NCBI RefSeq assembly: GCF_000949385.2
Contig: NZ_JYKO02000001.1
Coordinates: 638,161-702,160 of the forward strand
Direction: 5' to 3'
DNA length: 64,000 nt
Source: Pseudomonas sp. LFM046
GTDB lineage: Bacteria; Pseudomonadota; Gammaproteobacteria; Pseudomonadales; Pseudomonadaceae
The notes under the pieces were generated by a model. That model was not told the origin of the DNA, did no database searches, and was given only the letters and a program-made list of their open reading frames with translations. Each line of letters opens with the position of its first letter. Within the stretch, counting starts at the first letter, position 1. This document shows positions 33,584 to 41,458 of this stretch, in pieces. Position numbers and translations under genes: made by a program.

Positions 33584-34495
33584 ATGAACATCGCACTCAG
33601 CGCCCCGGCGCTGGCCGATGCGGGCCAGGCCGTGCCGGCGGAAAGCCGCAGCCTCGGCCGGCGCGTCACGCTGCTCCTGCTGTTGCCGTCCACGCTCTGG
33701 TTCCTGCTGCTGCTCCTGCTGCCGCTGGTGATCATCCTGGTCTTCAGTCTGGGCGAGCGCAGCCCCGTGGGGGGCTACAGCGCGGCCCTGACCCTGGAGA
33801 ACTACCTGAACCTCGGGTCGCGGGCCAAGGCGTTCTACAACACCTTGCTCCTGGCGCCGCTGGGCACCCTGGTGTGCCTGGTGGCCGCCTACCCGCTGGC
33901 CTACTTCCTGGCGGTGAAGGTGCAGCGCAGCCGCTCCCTGCTGCTGACCCTGGTGATCGTGCCGTTCTGGACCAGCTTCCTGATCCGCACCTACGCCTGG
34001 ATCTTCATCCTCGGCGGCAAGGGCATCCCGGCGCTGCTGGCCATGGTCGGGCTGGACGACGTGCGCCTGATCAACACCCCGACTGCGGTGCTGATCGGCA
34101 TCGTCTACGGCTACCTGCCGCTGATGGTGTTCCCCATCTACGTCAGCCTGGAGAAGCTCGACAAGCGGCTGCTGGAGGCTTCATCCGACCTCGGCGCCAG
34201 CGCCTTCGAGACCTTCCGCCGGGTGACCTTGCCGCTCTCGGCGCCCGGCGTGATCACCGGCGCCATGCTGGTGTTCATCCTGCTCATGGGCGAGTTCCTG
34301 ATCCCGGCCATCCTCGGCGGCGGCAAGGTGTTCTTCGTCGGCAACGCCCTGGTGGACCTGTTCCTGCAATCGCGCAACTGGCCGTTCGGCAGCGCGGTGG
34401 CCATGACCCTGGTGGCGATGATGCTGGTCATCATCGCCCTCTACCTGAAGCTGGTGGCGCGCTACGGCAAGCGCGGCACGGAGGGGATGCTCTGA
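33584..34495 (+). CDS. PotB-like ABC permease
   Basis: 303 residues, six membrane helices. The EAA loop (LLEASSDLGASAFETFRRVTLP, around residue 200) couples to the ATPase. Helix 1 is preceded by a cytosolic tail of about 30 residues. ATG 33584 has AGGGAA at 6-7 nt; an in-frame ATG seven codons upstream lacks one. Its stop overlaps the next permease start (TGATG), so the two permeases are coupled and form the heterodimeric channel. Confidence 0.92.
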   Translation: MNIALSAPALADAGQAVPAESRSLGRRVTLLLLLPSTLWFLLLLLLPLVIILVFSLGERSPVGGYSAALTLENYLNLGSRAKAFYNTLLLAPLGTLVCLVAAYPLAYFLAVKVQRSRSLLLTLVIVPFWTSFLIRTYAWIFILGGKGIPALLAMVGLDDVRLINTPTAVLIGIVYGYLPLMVFPIYVSLEKLDKRLLEASSDLGASAFETFRRVTLPLSAPGVITGAMLVFILLMGEFLIPAILGGGKVFFVGNALVDLFLQSRNWPFGSAVAMTLVAMMLVIIALYLKLVARYGKRGTEGML

Positions 34496-35307
34496 TGTGG
34501 CTGCGCAGCTATTCCACCTCGCTTTACCTGTTCCTCTACGCGCCCATCGCGCTGATCGTGCTGTTCTCGTTCAACGCCGGACGCAGCGGGTTGTCCTTCG
34601 AATGTTGCTCGACGCAGTGGTTCGGCCGCGCCTTCGGCAACCCCTTCATCATGGAGGCCCTGGGCACCAGTGCGCTGATCGCCTTCAGCTCGGCGGTGAT
34701 CGCCACCCTGTTCGGCACCCTGGCGGTGTTCGGCCTGCAGCGGGCGGGCAAGCGGGTGCGGCTGTTCTTCGATGCCATGACCTACTGCGCCATCATCATT
34801 CCTGGCATCGTCATCGGCATCGCCACCCTGATCGCCTTCATCAGTCTGTTCGAGGTGGTCAATCCGCTGCTGGACCTGCTGTTGGGCGCCGGCCTGCCGC
34901 GCTTGCGCATGGGGTTGTTCACCGTGATCGCGGCGCATTCGCTGTTCACCATGGCGCTGGTGATGGTGATCGTCCGCACCCGCGTCGAGTCCCTGGACAA
35001 GGCGCTGCTGGAAGCCTCCTCCGACCTCTACGCTCCGCCCCTGGAAACCTTCCGCCGGGTGACCCTGCCGCAGATCGCCCCGGCGATCCTGGCCGGCTTC
35101 CTGCTGGCGTTCACCTTCAGCTTCGACGATTTCATCATCGCCTTCTTCGTCGCCGGTTCGGAAACCACCTTGCCGATCTACATCTTCTCGTCGATCCGCC
35201 GGGGCATCACGCCGGAGATCAACGCCATTTCCACGGTGATCATCTGCGTCTCCCTGGCGCTGCTGTTCACCTCCCGCCATCTGCAGAACCGCCGCAGCGG
35301 CGCCTGA
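34495..35307 (+). CDS. PotC-like ABC permease
   Basis: 270 residues, six membrane helices, starting MWLRSYSTSLYLFLYAPIAL. EAA loop: LLEASSDLYAPPLETFRRVTLP. The segment FTFSFDDFIIAFFVAGSETTLP is a PotC-family hallmark. The ATG shares its A with the upstream permease stop. The dehydrogenase gene follows after 19 bp. Confidence 0.93.
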   Translation: MWLRSYSTSLYLFLYAPIALIVLFSFNAGRSGLSFECCSTQWFGRAFGNPFIMEALGTSALIAFSSAVIATLFGTLAVFGLQRAGKRVRLFFDAMTYCAIIIPGIVIGIATLIAFISLFEVVNPLLDLLLGAGLPRLRMGLFTVIAAHSLFTMALVMVIVRTRVESLDKALLEASSDLYAPPLETFRRVTLPQIAPAILAGFLLAFTFSFDDFIIAFFVAGSETTLPIYIFSSIRRGITPEINAISTVIICVSLALLFTSRHLQNRRSGA

Positions 35308-35326
35308 GCGCCCATGGAGCAAAGCC

Positions 35327-36796
35327 ATGCGTGACCAGCTGTATATCAACGGGCAATGGGTCCGCCCCGACCTGGGCGGTTATTTCGAAGTGCTGGACCC
35401 CAGCAACGGCGACCTGATCCAGCGCGTGCCGGCGGCCACGGAAGAAGACATCGACCACGCCGTGCACGCCGCCCGCCAGGCTTTCAACCGGGGCTGGGGG
35501 CAGAGCAGCGGGGCGGAGCGCGCCGTCTGGCTGGAGGCCCTGGCCAGTGAGCTGGAAGGGCGCCAGGACGCCCTGGCGGTGCTGGAGGTGCGCGACAACG
35601 GCAAGCCGCTACCGGAAGCGCAGTGGGACATCGCCGATGCCGTCGGCTGCTTCCGCTATTACGCCGACCTGGCGCGGGAGCTGGACGGCCGCCAGGACCA
35701 GCCGCTGGAGCTGCCGGACGCGCGCTTCAGCTGCCGCGTCCGCTATGAACCGGTGGGGGTGGCAGGGCAGATCATTCCCTGGAACTACCCGCTGCTGATG
35801 GCGGCCTGGAAAGTGGCCCCGGCCCTGGCGGCGGGCGCCACCTGCGTGCTCAAGCCCTCGGAACTGACACCGCTGACGGCCCTGGAACTGGCCGGCGCCG
35901 CCGAACGCATCGGCCTGCCCTCCGGTGTGCTCAACGTGGTTACCGGCCTGGGCAGTGAAGCGGGTGGGCCGCTCAGCCACCATCCGGGTGTGGACAAGCT
36001 GGCCTTCACCGGCAGCGTGCCGACGGGGGCGAAGATCATGTCGGCGGCGGCGGCCGACATCAAGAACATCAGCCTGGAGCTGGGCGGCAAGTCGGCCTTC
36101 ATTGTCTTCGACGATGCCGATGTCGAGGCCGCCGTGGAGTGGATCATGTTCGGCATCTTCTGGAACCAGGGGCAGGTGTGCAGCGCCACATCGCGCCTGC
36201 TGGTGCAGGAGGGCATCGCCGACCGCCTGATCGAACGCCTGGTGGAGGAGACCCGGCGCATCAGTATCGGCCCCGGTCTGGAACGGGGTGTGCTGCTGGG
36301 CCCGCTGGTGAGCGCCGGGCAGTACCAGAAGGTCATGGGCATGATCGAACAGGGCCGGCAGGAGGCCAGCCTGCTGACCGGCGGCAAGCGCCCGGCGCAC
36401 CTGTCACACGGCTACTTCGTCGAGCCTGCGGTATTCGATGAGCCGGCAGACAACAGCCGCATCTGGCGCGAGGAAATCTTCGGCCCGGTGCTCTGCGTCA
36501 AACGCTTCAAGACCGAAGCCGACGCCCTGCGCCAGGCCAACGACAGCCGCTACGGCCTCGCCGCCGCCGTAATGAGCACCGACCTCGACCGCGCCGCGCG
36601 GGTGGCCAACGGCCTGCGCGCCGGCATCGTCTGGGTCAACTGCTCGCAACCCACCTTCACCCAGGCCCCCTGGGGCGGCATGAAGCACAGCGGCATCGGC
36701 CGCGAACTGGGTCGCTGGGGGCTGGACAACTACCTGGAGGTGAAGCAGGTCACCGAGTACCGCAGCCAGGAGAAGTGGGGGTGGTACCTCAAATAG
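35327..36796 (+). CDS. Betaine/aminoaldehyde-type aldehyde dehydrogenase
   Basis: 489-residue NAD(P)-dependent ALDH. Catalytic C285 in FWNQGQVCSATSR, general base E251 in LELGGKSA, NAD site GVAGQIIPWNYPLLM, and TFTQAPWGGMKHSGIGRELG near the C-terminus. The sequence, including WVNCSQPTFTQAPWGG and the end WGWYLK, resembles betaine- and aminoaldehyde dehydrogenases. As last gene of an amine-importer operon it would oxidise an aminoaldehyde from the imported substrate. No amine oxidase or transaminase lies nearby, so that step must be encoded elsewhere. Confidence 0.9.
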   Translation: MRDQLYINGQWVRPDLGGYFEVLDPSNGDLIQRVPAATEEDIDHAVHAARQAFNRGWGQSSGAERAVWLEALASELEGRQDALAVLEVRDNGKPLPEAQWDIADAVGCFRYYADLARELDGRQDQPLELPDARFSCRVRYEPVGVAGQIIPWNYPLLMAAWKVAPALAAGATCVLKPSELTPLTALELAGAAERIGLPSGVLNVVTGLGSEAGGPLSHHPGVDKLAFTGSVPTGAKIMSAAAADIKNISLELGGKSAFIVFDDADVEAAVEWIMFGIFWNQGQVCSATSRLLVQEGIADRLIERLVEETRRISIGPGLERGVLLGPLVSAGQYQKVMGMIEQGRQEASLLTGGKRPAHLSHGYFVEPAVFDEPADNSRIWREEIFGPVLCVKRFKTEADALRQANDSRYGLAAAVMSTDLDRAARVANGLRAGIVWVNCSQPTFTQAPWGGMKHSGIGRELGRWGLDNYLEVKQVTEYRSQEKWGWYLK

Positions 36797-36813
36797 ACAG
36801 GCCGTACGGACAG

Positions 36814-36889
36814 CCCCCTCTCCCTCTGGGAGAGGGTTGGGGTGAGGGAAGCTCGCTGCGCGCCCCATTCGCGAATGAATTCGCCCCCA
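36814..36889. repeat. Two REP types back to back
   Basis: CCCTCTCCC-TCT-GGGAGAGGG (36816-36836, followed by GGGGTGAGGG) and GCGAATGAATTCGC (36871-36884) lie in the gap between the convergent dehydrogenase and PAS genes. They belong to the families seen at 44.6, 44.7, 47.6 and 61.65 kb, and at 30.9, 39.9, 50.8 and 61.7 kb. Confidence 0.8.
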
Positions 36890-36907
36890 GAGGAACAACA
36901 GAACGCA

Positions 36908-37363
36908 TCAGTGGCGCGCGCCGACCTCCACCAACCGCCTCTTCAACCGCGCCACCTCGGTCATGTCGGTGATCACCAGGCACACCCGCTCCACCTGTCC
37001 TCCGGCTGCCGCCAGGGGCAGGACGGTGAGGTTCTGGTACATGAAGTCCTCTTCGCCGGTGATGGGCCGGTAGTTCTCGAAGCGGATCAGGTAGGGGCGC
37101 TGCTCCCACAGGCTGAAGGCGCGGGTGCCCAGTTGCAGCACGGTGTCCACCTTGCGCCGGAGCCAGACGCGGTCGATCTCCGGGAACAGCTCGAAGATGT
37201 TCTTGCCGTGCACCCGGTCGGGGCTCAGCCCTGAATGGTTCTCCATGAAGCTGTTCCACACCTCGACATGGTACTGGCGGTCAAGCACCACCACACCGAC
37301 GTCCAGGCACTGGACGATATCGAGCAGCCAGTGGAGTTCCTTGAAATCGATCTGTGCCGGCAT
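36908..37363 (-). CDS. Single PAS-domain protein
   Basis: 151 residues that are essentially one PAS domain: LDIVQCLDVGVVVLDRQYHV, VWNSFMENHSGLSPDRVHGK, NIFELFPEIDRVWLRRKVDT, then strands ending VCLVITDMTEVARLKR. No kinase or other output domain is present. It starts 3 bp after the stop of the REC-CheC gene, so the two are surely co-translated and probably work in one signalling path. Confidence 0.9.
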   Translation of the reverse strand: MPAQIDFKELHWLLDIVQCLDVGVVVLDRQYHVEVWNSFMENHSGLSPDRVHGKNIFELFPEIDRVWLRRKVDTVLQLGTRAFSLWEQRPYLIRFENYRPITGEEDFMYQNLTVLPLAAAGGQVERVCLVITDMTEVARLKRRLVEVGARH

Positions 37364-37366
37364 GGG

Positions 37367-38374
37367 TCAGTCCATCAGGTAGTGGATCTTCTGGGTCAGG
37401 CGCGCGATGGAGGTCTCGGTGAAGAGCAGCAGCAGGTCGAAGTGCAGGTTGTGGTCTTCGATGGTGTAGCTGATCTCCACCGCCAGGGTCTTGCGCCAAC
37501 GCCGGTTGTTGAGCTGGAGCAACCGCTCGATGGAGCTGTGCTGGCCCAGCAGCTGCGGATGGCCTTGGGAGAAGCGCACGTCGATCTGCTCGGCGATGCC
37601 GCCCAGGCAGGCGCCGATGAGGATGCTCGCCAGGTCCAGCTGCATTTCCGCCTCGCCGGCATCGCTGTGGGGCGCCCAACCCAGCAGGCGGGCGACTTCG
37701 GCGCTTTCGGCGTCATGGAACAGCAGCAGCGCCTCGCCGGCGATGGATTCGCCGATAAAGCCCTGGCACACCGCGGAAAGCCGCTCGCCCCGCTGGGCGT
37801 CGACCAGGGCCATGTGCAGTTCGCTGACTTCGAAGAGATTGACGTTGGGCACCGGCAGTTCCACGAAGACCCCGAGCACCCGGGCCAGCAGGGCGGCGGC
37901 GCGGCCCATGGCGACGTTGCTGACCTCGCGCAGGGCGTCACGGAAATTCACCCGCAAGTCGGGGTCGATGCGGCTGGGCACACCGGTGACCGGGCTGGTG
38001 GCCGGCGCCGGGCGCAGGAGACCGAGGCTGATCAGGGTTTCCCGCAGTTCGTCCGGGTCGGCGGGCTTGCGGATGAAGGCCAGGGCGCCCAGCTCGTGGA
38101 CGCGGCGCTGGGCCTCTTCCTGGATATCGCCGGAAACCACCACCACCTTGGCATGGAGCCCTTCGGCGCGGAGCTGGCTAAGCACCTGGTAGCCATCCAT
38201 CACCGGCATGGTCAGGTCCAGCAGGACGACGTGGCCGTGCCCTCGGCGTATCGCTTCCAGTGCTTCTTCACCCTGGCTGGCCTGGGTGATGTGCACCGGC
38301 CAGTCCAGCGGCAGCGCGCGGATCAGCTGCTTGCGCGCCATCATCGAGTCGTCGCAGACGAGGAGGGGAATCAC
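37367..38374 (-). CDS. Response regulator with CheC-like phosphatase domain
   Basis: 335 residues. Receiver domain 1-115 with acidic pair D8/D9, phospho-acceptor D53 (LLDLTMPVMDG), and K103. A CheC/CheX-like domain follows (about 140-335). Its first helix carries the phosphatase signature E150-x2-N153 (REVSNVAMGRAAALL). The corresponding second helix (DLASILIGACLGGIAEQ) lacks the E/N pair, so only one active site is expected. Such proteins act as phosphate sinks or controlled dephosphorylators of receiver domains. The kinase is not in the window. Confidence 0.88.
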   Translation of the reverse strand: MIPLLVCDDSMMARKQLIRALPLDWPVHITQASQGEEALEAIRRGHGHVVLLDLTMPVMDGYQVLSQLRAEGLHAKVVVVSGDIQEEAQRRVHELGALAFIRKPADPDELRETLISLGLLRPAPATSPVTGVPSRIDPDLRVNFRDALREVSNVAMGRAAALLARVLGVFVELPVPNVNLFEVSELHMALVDAQRGERLSAVCQGFIGESIAGEALLLFHDAESAEVARLLGWAPHSDAGEAEMQLDLASILIGACLGGIAEQIDVRFSQGHPQLLGQHSSIERLLQLNNRRWRKTLAVEISYTIEDHNLHFDLLLLFTETSIARLTQKIHYLMD

Positions 38375-38483
38375 CTTGAGGGCACCGCACGGAAAAAGCT
38401 TGGCTCAGGGGAAGCATAGACGCTGGCCGGGTGCCGGCGGGCACCTCCCGACCAGCTTCCGATCAGCTGTGGTTCGCGACCGA

Positions 38484-39737
38484 TCAGATGTCTGGATGCG
38501 GGTACAGGGCGCGTGACTCCGATAGCCAGCGCAGCACGCCCCGTGCGGCGACGCGGCCGCTGGCGAAGCAGGCGGTGAGCAGGTAGCCGCCGGTGGGGGC
38601 TTCCCAGTCGAGCATCTCGCCGGCGCAGAACACGCCCGGCAGTCGCTTGAGCATCAAGCCTTCATTCAGAACCTCGAACGGCACGCCGCCAGCGGAGCTG
38701 ATGGCCTCGTCCAGCGGACGCGCCCGCACCACGGTCAGCGGCAGGTTCTTGATGGCGACGGCCAGACGCTGCGGGTCGAGGAAGTCGTCCTTGGCCGACA
38801 GTTCCCGCAGCAGGCCGGCGCGGGCACCGTCGATCCCCAGCTGGCTGTGCAGGTGCTTGGCCATGGAGCGCGACCCGCGTGGCCGGGACAGGGCCTTGAT
38901 GACCTTGTCCACAGGCTGGCTGGGCAGCAGGTCCAGCGTCAGCGTGGCGCTGCCCGTGGCGTTGATCTGCTCGCGGATGGCGGCGGAGAGGGCGTAGATC
39001 AGGCTGCCTTCGACACCGGTCGCGGTGAGTACGAACTCGCCCTGACGCGGCGTTCCGTGACCCAGGCGGATGGTTGCCGACTTGATCGGCGCACCGGCGA
39101 ATTTCTCCTTGAGCAGCGGGCTCCAGCCTTCCACGTCGAAACCGCAGTTGCTGGGTTGCAGCGGCGCGATGCCCACCCTCCGGGCTTCCAGCAGCGGCAG
39201 CCAGGCGCCGTCCGAACCCAGCCGCGCCCAGCTGCCGCCGCCAAGGGCCAGCAAGCAGGCGTCGGCCGCGATCGCACGTTCTCCATCCGGGGTGGCGATG
39301 CGCAGGGCGCCGGATTCGTCCCAGCCGAGCCAGCGATGGCGGGTGTGGATAACCACGCCCTGTTCCCGCAGACGCTTGAGCCAGGCGCGCAGCAGGGGCG
39401 CAGCCTTCATATCGGTGGGAAAGACCCGGCCGGAGCTGCCGACGAAGGTGTCGATGCCGAGGTCGTGAATCCACTCGCGCAGTTCTTCGGCACCAAAACC
39501 GTCCAGCAGCGCGGCCAGTTCATCGCGGCGCGCACCGTAGCGACCGAGGAAGGGTTCCTTCGGCTCCGAGTGGGTGATGTTCATCCCGCCGACGCCCGCC
39601 AGCAGGAACTTGCGCCCGACCGAGGGCATGGCATCGAACAGCTCCACCCGCGCGCCACCCTGGGCCAGGACTTCGGCGGCCATCAGGCCGGCAGGGCCGC
39701 CGCCAATGACGGCGACGAAGGGGGCGGAATCGTTCAT
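38484..39737 (-). CDS. HI0933-family FAD-dependent oxidoreductase
   Basis: 417 residues. N-terminal dinucleotide fold VAVIGGGPAGLMAAEVLAQG, the family motif GRKFLLAGVGGMNITHSE, SGRVFPTDMKAAPLLRAWL, and C-terminal FAD motif PGVFCAGEMLDWEAPTGGYL. This is the aminoacetone-oxidase/YhiN-like flavoprotein group whose reaction is not established. Start at 39737 gives the standard N-terminus. It is alone, convergent with nothing obvious. Confidence 0.9.
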   Translation of the reverse strand: MNDSAPFVAVIGGGPAGLMAAEVLAQGGARVELFDAMPSVGRKFLLAGVGGMNITHSEPKEPFLGRYGARRDELAALLDGFGAEELREWIHDLGIDTFVGSSGRVFPTDMKAAPLLRAWLKRLREQGVVIHTRHRWLGWDESGALRIATPDGERAIAADACLLALGGGSWARLGSDGAWLPLLEARRVGIAPLQPSNCGFDVEGWSPLLKEKFAGAPIKSATIRLGHGTPRQGEFVLTATGVEGSLIYALSAAIREQINATGSATLTLDLLPSQPVDKVIKALSRPRGSRSMAKHLHSQLGIDGARAGLLRELSAKDDFLDPQRLAVAIKNLPLTVVRARPLDEAISSAGGVPFEVLNEGLMLKRLPGVFCAGEMLDWEAPTGGYLLTACFASGRVAARGVLRWLSESRALYPHPDI

Positions 39738-39793
39738 GGGAGAGGCAATGCGGAAGTTGAAGAGGGGCGAATTCTACCGGACTGCATGCTCTT

Positions 39794-39891
39794 TGTAGGA
39801 TGGGTAGAGCGGAGCGAAACCCATCGATTCGGTGGCATGGGTCAATGCACAAGACCTGGGATGGCTGTCGCGAATGAATTCGCTCCTACAG
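39794..39891. repeat. Two REP types in the HDAC 3' region
   Basis: TGTAGGATGGGTAGAGCGGAGCGAAACCCATC (39794-39825; arms GATGGGT/ACCCATC) recurs in inverted orientation at 63846-63877. GCGAATGAATTCGC (39870-39883) belongs to the GGGCGAATTC family. Both lie between the deacetylase stop and the flavoprotein start. Confidence 0.8.
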
Positions 39892-40824
39892 CTCGGAGGA
39901 CGGGTTTCCCAACCCCATCCCCCGCCAGACCTTGTCCGCACTGTGATGCAGAATCCCATGGCGGCGGGCCAGGGCCGTGCGGTCCTTGTCGTAGCCACCG
40001 CCGATCAGGCCCACCACCGGAATATCCCGGCCCAGGCAGTGGCGGATCACCCGCTCGTCGCGCTCGGCCAGGCCGGCATCGGTGAGTTGCAGGTAGCCCA
40101 GGGCATCGTCCTTGTGCACATCGACGCCGGCGTCGTAGAGCACCAGGTCCGGCTGATAGAGGGGCAGCAGGTAGTTGAGGGCGTCATCCACCACCCGCAG
40201 GTAGTCGGCATCGCCCATGCCCATGGGCAGGGGAATGTCCCAGTCGCTTTCGGCCTTGCGCGCCGGGAAGTTCTTGTCGCAGTGCAGGGACACCGTGATC
40301 GCTTCGGGGGTATCTGCCAGCAGGCGCGCAGTGCCGTCGCCCTGGTGCACGTCGCAGTCGAAGATCAGCACCCGCTGCACCCGGCCGGATTCCAGCAGGT
40401 AACGGCTGATCACCGCCAGGTCATTGAAGATGCAGAAGCCCGCCGCGTGGTCGTAGTGCGCGTGGTGGGTGCCGCCCGCGAGGTGGCACGCCAGCCCGTG
40501 CTCCAGGGCCAGATCGGCGGCCAGCAGGGAGCCACCCACCGCGCGCACGGTGCGCCGCGCCAGGGGCGGGCTCCAGGGCAGGCCAAGGCGACGCTGCTCC
40601 TCGCGGCCCAGTTCGCCGTCGAGAAATCGCTGGATATAACGGGGGCAGTGGGCGAGGGCCAGCACCTCGGGCGGGCAGACCTCCGGACGGTGCAGGCGTT
40701 CGTCCGTGGTCAGGCCGCTGTCCACGAGGTGGTCCCGCAGCAAGCGGAACTTGTCCATGGGGAAGCGGTGCTCCGCCGGGAAAGGCGGGCTGTAGTCGTC
40801 GTGGTAGACCAGCGGCAGGAACAT
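39886..40824 (-). CDS. Class II histone-deacetylase-like amidohydrolase
   Basis: 312 residues of the arginase/deacetylase fold. The tandem active-site histidines are in AGGTHHAHYDHAAGFCIFND, zinc ligands in LIFDCDVHQGDGTA and LVLYDAGVDVHKDDALG, and the glycine-rich loop is VVGLIGGGYD. Bacterial members deacetylate lysine, acetylpolyamines or other small acetyl-amides; which applies is unknown. ATG 40824 starts the conserved domain. A GNAT acetyltransferase gene diverges from it 73 bp away. Confidence 0.92.
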   Translation of the reverse strand: MFLPLVYHDDYSPPFPAEHRFPMDKFRLLRDHLVDSGLTTDERLHRPEVCPPEVLALAHCPRYIQRFLDGELGREEQRRLGLPWSPPLARRTVRAVGGSLLAADLALEHGLACHLAGGTHHAHYDHAAGFCIFNDLAVISRYLLESGRVQRVLIFDCDVHQGDGTARLLADTPEAITVSLHCDKNFPARKAESDWDIPLPMGMGDADYLRVVDDALNYLLPLYQPDLVLYDAGVDVHKDDALGYLQLTDAGLAERDERVIRHCLGRDIPVVGLIGGGYDKDRTALARRHGILHHSADKVWRGMGLGNPSSEL

Positions 40825-40897
40825 CGATCGGCACTCGGGGAGGGACGCGCGGCAGTATGATGGGGCCCTCGCGCCACTGTGCTCAAGAGACGTTCCC

Positions 40898-41458
40898 GTG
40901 CCACCGATCGAACTGCATACCCCGCGCCTGCACCTGCGTGCCTGGCGCGACGACGACCTGCCGGCCTTCGCCGAACTCAATGCCGCCCCCGAGGTGATGC
41001 GCCATTTCCCGGCCTGTCTCGACCGGGCGGAAAGCGATGCCCTGGCGGGCCGCATCCGCCAGCATGCCCAGCAGTACGGCTTTGGCCAGTGGGTGGTCGA
41101 GCACCGTGAGGATGGCGGCTTTGTCGGTGTCGTCGGCCTGCAGAATGTGAACTTCGACCAGCACTTCACCCCGGCGGTGGAAATCGGCTGGCGCCTGATG
41201 CATCGCTACTGGGGGCAGGGCCTGGCCAGCGAGGCGGCGCTGGCGGCCCTGGCGTTCGGTTTCGAGTCCCTGCAACTGGCGGAAATCGTGGCCTTCACGG
41301 TGCCGGCGAACCTTCGCTCGCGGGCGGTGATGGCGCGTATCGGCATGCAGTACGACCCGGAAGGCGACTTCCTGCACCCGCGCTTGCCCGAAGGCCATCT
41401 GCTGCAACCGCATGTGCTCTATCGGCTGGGCCGCGCCGAATGGGAGGCGCTGCGATGA
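40898..41458 (+). CDS. GNAT N-acetyltransferase (RimJ/RimL type)
   Basis: 186 residues of the GNAT fold: LHTPRLHLRAWRDDDLPAFA at the start, GVVGLQNVNFDQHFTPAVEI, then the acetyl-CoA loop RYWGQGLASEAALAALAFG, and NLRSRAVMARIGMQYDPEGD. This is the acetyltransferase_3 subgroup that acts on N-termini or small amines. Start is GTG at 40898. The stop overlaps the start of the SagB-type gene (ATGA, 41455-41458). It is divergent from the deacetylase gene. Confidence 0.88.
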   Translation: MPPIELHTPRLHLRAWRDDDLPAFAELNAAPEVMRHFPACLDRAESDALAGRIRQHAQQYGFGQWVVEHREDGGFVGVVGLQNVNFDQHFTPAVEIGWRLMHRYWGQGLASEAALAALAFGFESLQLAEIVAFTVPANLRSRAVMARIGMQYDPEGDFLHPRLPEGHLLQPHVLYRLGRAEWEALR

